A stretch of 64,000 nt of DNA, taken from CAYNRA01 sp046293395 (GTDB lineage Bacteria > Bacteroidota > Bacteroidia > Cytophagales > Spirosomataceae). Below are positions 15,972 to 23,788 of the stretch, piece by piece. Location of the stretch: positions 806,001 to 870,000 of the forward strand of contig JBKBOU010000002.1 of assembly GCA_046293395.1 (NCBI GenBank), given 5' to 3'. Every line of letters starts with the position of its first letter. Position 1 is the first letter of the stretch. The position numbers were made by a program, and so were the translations under genes. Below the pieces are notes generated by a model that saw only the letters and a list, made by a program, of their open reading frames with translations, had not been told where the DNA came from and did no database searches.

Positions 15972-17000
15972 ATGAACATTGAATTAACTCAGCATGATTT
16001 TATTGCTGATATAAAACATAAAGTTAGACTTGCCCAATACGCAGCACTAAAAGTTGTTAATACCCAGCTAATTGATTTGTATTGGGAAATTGGAAAATCT
16101 ATTGCTGATAAACAATCAGAAAATTGGGGAAAATCTATCGTTACTACTTTATCGAAAGAACTTCAAAATGAATTTCCTGGAATTGGTGGTTTTTCTACCA
16201 CCAATTTATGGCTTATGGCTCAGTTTTATACTGAATACCAAAGAGTTGAATTTCTCCAACCACTAGTTGGAGAAATTAGTTGGACAAAACATATTGTCAT
16301 ACTAAACAAATGCAAAGACAACCAAGAACGCCAATTTTATATCTTATCTACTAAGAAATTTGGCTGGACTAAAAATGTTTTAATTCATCAAATAGAAAAT
16401 AAAAGCTTTGAGAAATACCTACTTAATCAAACAAATTTTGAAAACACATTACCCGAAAAAATAAAAAACCAAGCGCATTTAGCCGTAAAGGACGAATATA
16501 CGTTTGATTTTTTAAACCTTTCAGATGAACATTCTGAAAGTGAGCTTGAACAAGCGTTAATTCAAAATATCCGCACTTTTTTATTAGAACTTGGGCATAA
16601 TTATACTTTTGTTGGAAATCAATACAAAGTAACTGTAAGTGATAAAGACTATTTTATTGATTTACTTTTATACCACCGCCAATTGCAATGCCTAATTGCA
16701 ATAGAATTAAAAATTGGCGAGTTTTTACCTGAATACAAAGGCAAAATGGAGTTTTATCTTTCAGTATTAAACGATATTGTAAAATTGCCACACGAAAATG
16801 AAGCAATTGGTATTATTATATGCAAAAGCAAAGACCGAACTATTGTAGAATATTCGCTAAAAACAAGCAATATGCCCATAGGTGTAGCTACGTATAATAC
16901 TTCAACTCATTTGCCTAAAGAATATCAAAACCTATTGCCAAGTAGCACCGAAATTTCAAACAAAATCAACCACTATTTTGATTTAAAACCTATTGAATAA
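15972..17000 (+). CDS. YhcG/DUF1016-family PD-(D/E)xK nuclease
   Basis: 342 residues with the N-terminal DUF1016 helical domain (10-150: VNTQLIDLYWEIGKSIA, then a LWLMAQFY helix) and the C-terminal PD-(D/E)xK fold. Catalytic residues are Asp230 (YFIDLLLYHR) and Glu245-x-Lys247 (AIELKIGEF), followed by PEYKGKMEFYL. Family members are frequent in defence islands and beside type I restriction genes, but their exact role is not settled. The start lies 1 base after the helicase stop, and the stop overlaps the methylase start (TAATG), so the three are translationally coupled. It may be the cutting subunit. Confidence 0.85.
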   Translation: MNIELTQHDFIADIKHKVRLAQYAALKVVNTQLIDLYWEIGKSIADKQSENWGKSIVTTLSKELQNEFPGIGGFSTTNLWLMAQFYTEYQRVEFLQPLVGEISWTKHIVILNKCKDNQERQFYILSTKKFGWTKNVLIHQIENKSFEKYLLNQTNFENTLPEKIKNQAHLAVKDEYTFDFLNLSDEHSESELEQALIQNIRTFLLELGHNYTFVGNQYKVTVSDKDYFIDLLLYHRQLQCLIAIELKIGEFLPEYKGKMEFYLSVLNDIVKLPHENEAIGIIICKSKDRTIVEYSLKTSNMPIGVATYNTSTHLPKEYQNLLPSSTEISNKINHYFDLKPIE

Positions 17001-20000
17001 TGACATACGAACAAATTCATAACCTATTTAAGCAACGCTACAACCAAAACAATTGGAAACAATTTTTGGGCGAAGCATTCGCAAATGCTCGCTTATTAAC
17101 AACACCTGAAATACTAACAGACATTGACAGCAATATAGCTTCACAAGTGCAAAAATTGGGTTACATTACTCTCAACGAAAACGGAATTGAACGCCAAATT
17201 GCCGTGTATGAAGTTACCTTGGCACAAGGCATTATTTTGGAACGCAACCGTGTTGGTTTACGAAATTTGCTTCGCAAATACTGGAAAGATATTGATGCAG
17301 CTTTTATTGCTTACCACCGACCCGATGATTCGACAGGCTCATCAGCCAAATGGCGTTTTACCTATGTTTCAGAACTAACGGGTTATGATGCTGACGGAGA
17401 ATTTGTAAAAATTAAAACCGAACCCAAACGCTACACTTATGTGTTGGGCGAAGGCGAAAGCACACGAACAGCAGCCGAACGATTTACAGCTATTGCTAAT
17501 AAAGGTAGCAAAGCCACTTTAGACGATGTAAAAGAAGCCTTCTCGGTAGAGAAACTCTCCAAAGCATTTTTTGACGAATACAAAAAGCACTACGATATTT
17601 TTTGCGACTTTATGGTTTCAAAACCAAACATTCGCCAAACCATATTTAACGGTGACGAAAAAGGCATTCGTGATTTCAACAAAAAATTGTTGGGGCGAAT
17701 TGTATTTCTTTATTTCATTCAGAAAAAAGGTTGGTTGGGTGTGCCTGCAAAAAGCGATTGGGGCAAAGGTGATTTCAACTTTTTAACCCAACAATTTGAA
17801 AACTTTAGAAACAAAGACCTTTTTTATCAGGAATTTCTTTCGCCTTTATTTTTTGAAACCCTCAATCAAAAAAGAGATAACGATATTTTTAATTACGATA
17901 ATTCTCAATTCGTAATTCATAATTCTGAATTGATTAAAATTCCATATTTAAACGGTGGTTTGTTTGAAGAAGACGATAAGAAACACCGCAACCTTATTTT
18001 TCCTGCCAATCTGTTCAAGAGCCTGTTTGATTTCTTTAATCAATACAACTTTACCATTTACGAAGACGACCCCAACGACCACACCGTAGCGGTTGACCCT
18101 GAAATGTTGGGGCATATTTTTGAAAACTTACTGGAAGACAACAAAGACAAAGGTGCATACTACACACCAAAAGAAATTGTGCATTATATGTGCCAGGAGA
18201 GTTTGATCGAATACCTTACCACTTGGTTTGAAAACAAAGGCTACGAAGTAGTGGGCTACATTGGTTTTGATAAACCCGACCAACCCAAACTGTTTTCGGC
18301 AAACGAAGGCAGAAAAGGTCAATTGGTAATGGAAACCGACACAAAAGGCACAGGCAAACAGATTGACCGCATTCTGATTGAAAAACTCCTGAAAAAGAAA
18401 TTAGATGATGACGATAAGAAACTCATTAAAAAACATTCAGCCGAATTTCACAATGCTCTTGACAACGTAAAAATTTGCGACCCTGCCATTGGTTCGGGGG
18501 CTTTCCCTATGGGTTTGTTACACGAAATATTTACTGCCAAACAAACCCTGCACACCTTTGAACACGGCAATACCAAAACCTTTGATGCTTCGGCTGTAAA
18601 ACTCAACATTATACAAAACAGCATTTATGGTGTGGACATAGAAAAAGGTGCGGTGGACATTGCCCGTTTGCGTTTTTGGTTGAGTTTAATTGTGGACGAA
18701 GAAAAACCCAAAGCACTGCCCAACCTCGACTATAAAATTGTAGTAGGCAATAGTTTAGTAAGCAAATTGGGTGATGACATTATTGATATTGACTGGACAC
18801 TAAACGAAACCAGCCACGGACTTTTTGGAGCCGATTTAGCCAAACAAAAAGGCGACTTGCTTAAAAAGATAAGCAAAGAACAAAAAGATTTTTTTAACCC
18901 AGACAGCGACAAGAAAAAATTGGCAGCCGACATTCGCAATTTGAAAATAGACTTGCTGATTACGCAATTGGAGTTGATGGTGAAAACAACTAATCAAGAA
19001 ACAGAACCAAAAGCAATAAATTTCAAAGACAAAAAGAAGTTTGTTCAAGCAACAGAATTGTATCACAAGACTATTAGCTGGAAAAATTCCATAAAAGACT
19101 TGCAAAAGCTTAAAAACAAACCCGAAATACCACTTTATTTCTTCGATTGGAAATTAGATTTTCCTGAAGTGCTAAATTCTACTATAACCGATAAATTTGG
19201 ATTCGATATAGTTATTGGAAATCCTCCTTACGGTGCAAGATTTACAGAAATTGACAAACAGTTTTTTAAGAATAGATTTAAGAATAAAGACTCTGAAACT
19301 GAAAGCTATATTTTGTTTATTGAATTAGGCGGAAGATTACAAAGCGATAAAGGTGCATTATGGTATATAATTCCAAGTAACATTTCTACAAACCCAAGCT
19401 ATAACAGTATTCGTAAACACACATTAGATAACTTTTCACTTAAAATGATTATCGACTTAGGTTCAAATATTTTTGAAAGTGCATCTGTTGATTCTTGTAT
19501 TTTCGCTTTTAAAAATCAGAAAATTGAATCATCAAAATTAAGATGTGGTAAAATCTCTAGTCGAAACTTAGCAGAGAGTGAATTAAATTTCTTTGAGCAA
19601 AAGTATTTCTTAACAACTCCGCAAAACATCTTCAATTTTTACATTAATACAGAAACATCAGACTTAATTGAAAAAATTCAGTCAAATGCAACTAATAAAC
19701 TTTCAGATTTTATAGATTTCGCAAGGGGAATTGAATTTGGTTATAGTTCAGATTATGTATTTGATAGCAAAGGTAGAAATAGAAAACCTTTGATTGCAGG
19801 CAGATGCTTCAATCGTTATGAATTACAATTTGACAATAAATTTGTTGAAGTTGATTTTAGTGATACATCTAATTTTAAAACTAAAGCCATTTATGAAAAT
19901 CCAAAAATATTTGTAAGACGAATTGGAAAGGAAATCATCGCATATTTAGACACCGAAAATTACTACAATGTTTGTGATGTATATAACTTATTACCAAAAT

Positions 20001-20338
20001 CAAGTAAAGTTGACTTATTCGAGATACTTGGAATTATCAATTCTAAAGGCATAAACTATTTTTTCAGCAATTTTTTCAAAAATGCAAAAGAGTTGTTTCC
20101 TAAAATTCCGATTAAATACTTAAAGGAAGTTCCAATAAAATTATCAAAGGGAAAAATATCAAAACTCTCAAAAATAGTTCAACAGCGAAAAGTTGAAGGC
20201 AAAGACACCACTACTTTAGAGCAAGAAATCGACAACTTAGTTTACAAACTATACGAACTCACGTATGACGAAGTAAAAGTAATAGACCCTGCATTTAGTT
20301 TAAGCAAAAAAGAATATGAAGCCATAAAATTGGAGTAG
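17000..20338 (+). CDS. Eco57I/type IIG-like DNA adenine methyltransferase
   Basis: 1112 residues. The SAM-binding motif I is DPAIGSGAF (Asp494), and the catalytic motif IV is NPPY (741-744), the N6-adenine type. The order motif I, long insertion, motif IV, then a C-terminal TaqI-like recognition region (about 850-1080) matches Eco57I-type enzymes. The N-terminal 340 residues resemble the long leader of type IIG proteins, but I see no clear nuclease motif, so cleavage may rest with the two upstream genes. Residues about 297-312 (NYDNSQFVIHNSEL) are encoded by an AATTC-rich repeat (17889-17932) that looks like an in-frame insertion. It modifies host DNA, and specificity is unknown. Confidence 0.85.
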   Translation: MTYEQIHNLFKQRYNQNNWKQFLGEAFANARLLTTPEILTDIDSNIASQVQKLGYITLNENGIERQIAVYEVTLAQGIILERNRVGLRNLLRKYWKDIDAAFIAYHRPDDSTGSSAKWRFTYVSELTGYDADGEFVKIKTEPKRYTYVLGEGESTRTAAERFTAIANKGSKATLDDVKEAFSVEKLSKAFFDEYKKHYDIFCDFMVSKPNIRQTIFNGDEKGIRDFNKKLLGRIVFLYFIQKKGWLGVPAKSDWGKGDFNFLTQQFENFRNKDLFYQEFLSPLFFETLNQKRDNDIFNYDNSQFVIHNSELIKIPYLNGGLFEEDDKKHRNLIFPANLFKSLFDFFNQYNFTIYEDDPNDHTVAVDPEMLGHIFENLLEDNKDKGAYYTPKEIVHYMCQESLIEYLTTWFENKGYEVVGYIGFDKPDQPKLFSANEGRKGQLVMETDTKGTGKQIDRILIEKLLKKKLDDDDKKLIKKHSAEFHNALDNVKICDPAIGSGAFPMGLLHEIFTAKQTLHTFEHGNTKTFDASAVKLNIIQNSIYGVDIEKGAVDIARLRFWLSLIVDEEKPKALPNLDYKIVVGNSLVSKLGDDIIDIDWTLNETSHGLFGADLAKQKGDLLKKISKEQKDFFNPDSDKKKLAADIRNLKIDLLITQLELMVKTTNQETEPKAINFKDKKKFVQATELYHKTISWKNSIKDLQKLKNKPEIPLYFFDWKLDFPEVLNSTITDKFGFDIVIGNPPYGARFTEIDKQFFKNRFKNKDSETESYILFIELGGRLQSDKGALWYIIPSNISTNPSYNSIRKHTLDNFSLKMIIDLGSNIFESASVDSCIFAFKNQKIESSKLRCGKISSRNLAESELNFFEQKYFLTTPQNIFNFYINTETSDLIEKIQSNATNKLSDFIDFARGIEFGYSSDYVFDSKGRNRKPLIAGRCFNRYELQFDNKFVEVDFSDTSNFKTKAIYENPKIFVRRIGKEIIAYLDTENYYNVCDVYNLLPKSSKVDLFEILGIINSKGINYFFSNFFKNAKELFPKIPIKYLKEVPIKLSKGKISKLSKIVQQRKVEGKDTTTLEQEIDNLVYKLYELTYDEVKVIDPAFSLSKKEYEAIKLE
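17889..17932 (+). repeat. AATTC-rich degenerate repeat inside the methylase gene
   Basis: The stretch holds overlapping copies of AATTACG, AATTCTC, AATTCG, AATTCAT and AATTCTG. It is like the simple AATT-type repeats common between genes in Bacteroidota, but here it stays in frame. Confidence 0.5.
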
Positions 20339-20347
20339 CCCACGCAA

Positions 20348-20414
20348 TTTGCAAGCACAATTAAAAACCGCACAAGCCCAAGCTAAAGCCAAAGTTTTTA
20401 ATAGAGCTTGCAAA
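20348..20414. repeat. Long imperfect hairpin after the methylase gene (attC-like?)
   Basis: Two 21-base arms (20348-20368 and 20394-20414) pair as TTTGCAAGC/GCTTGCAAA and ATTAAAAAC/GTTTTTAAT, with a symmetrical 3-base mismatch between the two perfect 9-bp stems. The loop is 25 bases. There is no T-tract, so it is a poor terminator. Two paired boxes with an internal mismatch resemble the folded form of integron attC sites, but consensus GTTRRRY/RYYYAAC ends are not seen. Confidence 0.5.
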
Positions 20415-20421
20415 GCCACCG

Positions 20422-20593
20422 TGTAATCTTCCACAAAATAGCTACGAAAATTGATGTAGTATTTTAAATTTAGGGGGTAATGCAAGAGCGTAAATTTAGC
20501 GAGACGCAGATTATCAAGATTCTGAAGGAGCAAGAATCGGGTTTATCGGTTACAGATGTTGCTGTCCTTCATGGCCATAATAGTGAGACGTAG
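20422..20593 (+). mobile_element. Truncated IS3-family insertion sequence, left end (IS-end copy A)
   Basis: The terminal-type sequence TGTAATCTTCCACAAAATAG starts at 20422. About 58 bases later comes the start of an OrfA-like gene (20480), which breaks off after 37 codons. No OrfB and no right end follow. Relatives of the same terminal sequence occur at 21850, 26283 and, inverted, 27757. Confidence 0.65.
20480..20593 (+). pseudogene. IS3-family OrfA, 5' fragment
   Basis: 37 codons reading MQERKFSETQIIKILKEQ then ESGLSVTDVAVLHG, a typical OrfA helix-turn-helix start (compare K-FSE-QI-K-LKE-E-G-SV-D). The reading then meets a TAG. The fragment lacks the leucine zipper and the frameshift window, so it is non-functional. 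Confidence 0.7.
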
Positions 20594-20775
20594 CTTTGTA
20601 TGAATAGCTCAAATCGAGCGATTTCGATAATTTTCGATAAAAATTATCCTCGGGAACCATATCCATCAAACTGACTTGATAGAAGGTTTTGGGCTGTATT
20701 TCTTGTCTTCCTTACATGTATAAATATACTAATAATCAACCAGTTACACAAATTTTAATCTATATTTGTACTCCG
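20594..20775. other. Non-coding stretch between IS fragment and DUF2971 promoter
   Basis: About 180 bases with stops in all frames. It contains one more -7-like box, TATATTTG (20761-20768), and a short dyad around TCGATAATTTTCGA (20622-20635). No gene is supported. Confidence 0.4.
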
Positions 20776-20806
20776 TTTGAATAATAAATTCTTTTGTATA
20801 TCTTTG
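20776..20806 (+). promoter_or_regulatory. Strong Bacteroidota-type promoter upstream of DUF2971 gene
   Basis: TTTG (20776-20779), then a 19-bp spacer, then TATCTTTG (20799-20806). This is one of the best matches in the window. Transcription should start near 20813, giving a leader of about 220 bases before the DUF2971 start codon. Confidence 0.6.
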
Positions 20807-20812
20807 AGTTGT

Positions 20813-21036
20813 GCAACAGGCACATTGGTTTGTGGCAAGCGGGAGCGGACGGAAGTAGTTGAACATTGGTAATTCTTTTGTACTTTTGTTGCCAGTGGAC
20901 GGAAACTGACTTTTCATTTGTAAGTAATTGAAAATTAGTGACTTACACGGACGGACGTTCGGGCGGAAGTGTTTCAAATCCCCACCTGACCACAAGCCCC
21001 GTACGTTGTGTGCAATACTGACAGAGACACAAACGA
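20813..21036 (+). ncRNA. Candidate structured leader or small RNA before DUF2971
   Basis: The predicted 220-base leader is GC-richer than its surroundings and has an outer stem. GCACA (20820-20824) pairs with TGTGC (21009-21013), and GGTTTGTGG (20827-20835) pairs with CCACAAGCC (20990-20998). The motif GGACGGA recurs near 20846, 20898 and 20949, with a related GGGCGGA near 20961. It contains no supported reading frame. It could be an RNA, or an attC-like recombination site with long arms. No known RNA family was recognised. Confidence 0.35.
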
Positions 21037-21840
21037 ATGGAGAACATTGTTTACAAATATCTTAGAATCAATCAATACTTATACGACACATTAATAAGTA
21101 ACCAGCTATATTTTTCTTCAATTAGCCAGTTCAATGACCCTTATGATTGTCATCTTGCAATCCTAGACAAAATCTCAGAAGAAGACTTTAAGGGATTTAT
21201 AGAGAATACCATTAAGGACGCTGACACCCGAACAAAATATATGGATTCCTTTAGGAAAAATCCTGACGAGTTTATCAAACCATTTATTGAGATGTACAGA
21301 GGTTGGTTAAAATACGTAGGCATCTGTTGTTTTACGAAAGGGAAAGAGAACGTATTGCTTTGGAGCCATTATGCAGACAGCCATCGAGGAGTTTGTTTAG
21401 GTTTTGACTATGACCTAATGAAAAAGAAATTCCCGCAATATGATGATGTAAATTATAATGATGAGCCTTTTTATTTTGACATCAAAAACCCATCGGACTC
21501 GGTCTCCAAAACAGCCTTGAGAAAATCTTCAGATTGGAAATACGAAGACGAAGTTCGATTTTTTATGGAAAGAAGTAAGAATATCGACTTCTATCAAGAA
21601 GCGTTATTAGAAGTGAATTTTGGTGCACGCTGCAACAAACGAGACATGATGAATATCCAGTATTTGATTTCAAAACTAAACTATCCTCGATGTTCGTTTT
21701 ATAAAGCGACAATAAACCAATCCAAGTACATAGTGGAATTCGAGAAAAGCGATATGGATTCATTGAAAAAGGAAGTTTTGAAAGATTCGGAAGACAAACG
21801 CTATTCACAAACTGTGAATCTAGAACATTTATTAAAGTAA
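21037..21840 (+). CDS. DUF2971 family protein
   Basis: 267 residues with the DUF2971 pattern: N-terminal YKYLRINQYLYDTLISNQ and LYFSSISQFNDPYDC, a central CFTKGKENVLLWSHYAD followed by HRGVCLGFDY, and later SDWKYEDEVRF. DUF2971 proteins have no settled biochemical role and are often found as single genes in mobile or defence regions. No signal peptide or membrane helix, so cytoplasmic. The gene is a stand-alone unit with its own strong promoter and long leader. It is convergent with the Hsp70 operon. Confidence 0.8.
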   Translation: MENIVYKYLRINQYLYDTLISNQLYFSSISQFNDPYDCHLAILDKISEEDFKGFIENTIKDADTRTKYMDSFRKNPDEFIKPFIEMYRGWLKYVGICCFTKGKENVLLWSHYADSHRGVCLGFDYDLMKKKFPQYDDVNYNDEPFYFDIKNPSDSVSKTALRKSSDWKYEDEVRFFMERSKNIDFYQEALLEVNFGARCNKRDMMNIQYLISKLNYPRCSFYKATINQSKYIVEFEKSDMDSLKKEVLKDSEDKRYSQTVNLEHLLK

Positions 21841-21849
21841 AGCGCATAA

Positions 21850-21896
21850 TGTAATCTTCCCTGAAAATAGATAAATAATTTCAGCGATTTCCAGGG
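21850..21896. repeat. IS-end-like repeat copy B and hairpin between convergent genes
   Basis: TGTAATCTTCCCTGAAAATA (from 21850) matches the IS end at 20422 over its first 11 bases and more loosely after. It overlaps a hairpin in which CCCTGAAAAT (21859-21868) pairs 9 of 10 with ATTTCCAGGG (21887-21896). The hairpin could end transcription from both sides, though no T-run follows. Confidence 0.5.
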
Positions 21897-21928
21897 AATA
21901 GTATATTAGCAGACCTTTTAATTCTCCA

Positions 21929-22231
21929 CTAAAACGTAGATTCCCTTTTCTTGATCCTATTTTGTGGTAGTTGACAATCATTATGGGGATGACCACAATT
22001 TAGACATCCTTTGAAGCACTCATCCTTAACAGAATTACCATCTTCATCATAAATTTTGTGCGCCCAAAACAACATTTTCTCTTTCATAAGTTGTTGATAA
22101 TAAGTCAAATTATTGTGTGACCGTACATCAAAATATTCTCTTGATAAGTTATCAATTGGTTTAATCAGTTTACGAGATTTGAGTGTTACGTTTGACTTGA
22201 TTGCTACGCTACTTTGTTCTGGTGTTTTCAT
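21929..22231 (-). CDS. Small Cys-rich protein of the Hsp70 operon, unknown function
   Basis: 100 residues, family not recognised. The N-terminal half is basic and polar. The C-terminal part carries Cys72, Cys76, Cys79, His81, His83 and Cys86 (ECFKGCLNCGHPHNDC), which looks like a small zinc- or metal-binding knuckle. The tail is basic (NRIKKRE). It begins 2 bases after the stop of the Hsp70-like gene and is the last gene of the four-gene operon. It may act as an adaptor or nucleic-acid-binding partner, but that is inference. Confidence 0.65.
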   Translation of the reverse strand: MKTPEQSSVAIKSNVTLKSRKLIKPIDNLSREYFDVRSHNNLTYYQQLMKEKMLFWAHKIYDEDGNSVKDECFKGCLNCGHPHNDCQLPQNRIKKRESTF

Positions 22232-22233
22232 AC

Positions 22234-23787
22234 TTATTTTACCGTTTTAAAATCTAGTCCAAAGCATAATTGATGAATTTCAGTACTTTTTTGAACAGTG
22301 AATTCATCTTCAGGTCGTTTATGTTCAACGTTTACCATTAGGCTGCGCGCCATGACTTTCAAGATTATGTCTCTATTGAGTATGGCGTCTAACTTTATAT
22401 CATCATTAAACTTACTGTTATTTCTTACAGGTACTTTAAGTATAGCCAGATTCTTGTCCTTACGTTGTCCATCTCCTTCTACGATAATAATTTTAGCATC
22501 ACCACCACGATTATCACTACAAACTAAATCTTCACTTTTTCTAGCCTCACCATCGACCGCAATAGTTGTATTTTTTTCAAAGATGGGGTAAAGTGAATCA
22601 TCACTTAGTTGAATAGAAATATCTTTAGTCAAGAATGGGAGCCAGCCCATTTCTGAGATAACTGCTGCTCCTTCAGCTATAAGTGAATCGGCTCTTTTTA
22701 CGGTACTCACTTTATGTCCAAACTTGTCTTTAAGCTTTTCTTGTACAGCTGGGATATAACAACTACCACCTGTAAGTAATACTAGATCGATATTTACTTC
22801 ACCTATACCAGCTTCTTTAATTGCTTTATCTATCTCATTACTCGCATCTAGCAACGTATGTTCAATTAGTTTCTCAAAATCTTCTCTTGTTAAATTTTCT
22901 GTTATTCCAAGATTATCAATTATATCTTCAGCTATAAAATCAACACTATTTTGAGTTGATAAAAAGACTTTACATCGTTCAGCTCTAGATACTAATTTGT
23001 CCCAATTTTCTTTTCTTTTTTGTTCAATTATAGCTTCATTATATTTTTCCCCATGACGTTCTAAGAACTTAGACCATGCCCATTTTGCTATATCTTCATC
23101 AAATTTGTCTCCAGCCTTTCCTGTAAGTTCAGCAGTTCCTAATTCAAGCATTTTACCGTTTTCTACCTTAACTACAGTAATGTCGAGTGTTCCACCTCCC
23201 CAGTCAAAAATTAAAAGAAATTTTCCATTCAGATTTTCAAGTTTATTTATGACCGAAAAAGCACTTAAATCTGTTTCTTTTGTAAAAAAATGTCCTACTA
23301 CAGCAGCAAATGGTTCGTGAATAAATGTAGTAACCTCTATACCTGCCTCTTGGGCAGCTTTACGGAGAGCATTACGTTGAACGCCGTCAAAGTTGATAGG
23401 TATTGTGAAAATAGCTCTATTAAAATCAACACCACTAGGGTTTTCTTTTTCTATTTGCTCCGCTTTATTCTTGATATGTTTTAATATATCAGCAGCTATG
23501 ATATAGGGTTGTACTGATTTGCCAAAAATATTAATCCCATTTTGTTGACCTAATTTTAACTTAATTGATTTTTCAAAATGATGTCCTTCTAGGTGAGAAT
23601 ATGTGTTTATTTTCTCGCGTGCTTCTGAACCAATAACCTTTGTTTGGTCATAATACCAGACAGTTGATGATGTAGGTGTAGGATTTCTAAATTCATCAAA
23701 ACTAAAGTAATAAAACATATTACGGTCTTTATTATAAGCAACTAAAAGTGAATTAGTTGTACCAAAATCTATCCCAATCTGTGCCAT
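22234..23787 (-). CDS. Hsp70/DnaK-like ATPase
   Basis: 517 residues. The Hsp70 nucleotide-binding domain (1-375) has phosphate-1 GIDFGTTNS (5-13), a conserved Glu158 in HEPFAA, phosphate-2 DWGGGT (195-200, Trp in place of the usual Leu) and the adenosine motif LLTGGSCYIP (337-346). About 140 residues follow that could form a substrate-binding beta-domain, but the helical lid and C-terminal tail of DnaK (about 630 residues) are missing. No DnaJ or GrpE gene is nearby. It is gene three of a tight operon with a C2H2-finger protein, a coiled-coil protein and a Cys-rich peptide. It is clearly not the housekeeping chaperone. Confidence 0.85.
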   Translation of the reverse strand: MAQIGIDFGTTNSLLVAYNKDRNMFYYFSFDEFRNPTPTSSTVWYYDQTKVIGSEAREKINTYSHLEGHHFEKSIKLKLGQQNGINIFGKSVQPYIIAADILKHIKNKAEQIEKENPSGVDFNRAIFTIPINFDGVQRNALRKAAQEAGIEVTTFIHEPFAAVVGHFFTKETDLSAFSVINKLENLNGKFLLIFDWGGGTLDITVVKVENGKMLELGTAELTGKAGDKFDEDIAKWAWSKFLERHGEKYNEAIIEQKRKENWDKLVSRAERCKVFLSTQNSVDFIAEDIIDNLGITENLTREDFEKLIEHTLLDASNEIDKAIKEAGIGEVNIDLVLLTGGSCYIPAVQEKLKDKFGHKVSTVKRADSLIAEGAAVISEMGWLPFLTKDISIQLSDDSLYPIFEKNTTIAVDGEARKSEDLVCSDNRGGDAKIIIVEGDGQRKDKNLAILKVPVRNNSKFNDDIKLDAILNRDIILKVMARSLMVNVEHKRPEDEFTVQKSTEIHQLCFGLDFKTVK

Positions 23788-23788
23788 A

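Noticed and set aside
20599..20640. Continuation of IS3 OrfA beyond the stop at 20591
   Set aside because: Reading on in any frame gives no convincing zipper or GGM-type OrfA end, so the element is taken as truncated.
20744..20995. 83-codon minus-strand frame opposite the structured DUF2971 leader
   Set aside because: Lies antisense to a strong promoter and leader, has no motif, and ends without a terminator. Treated as chance.
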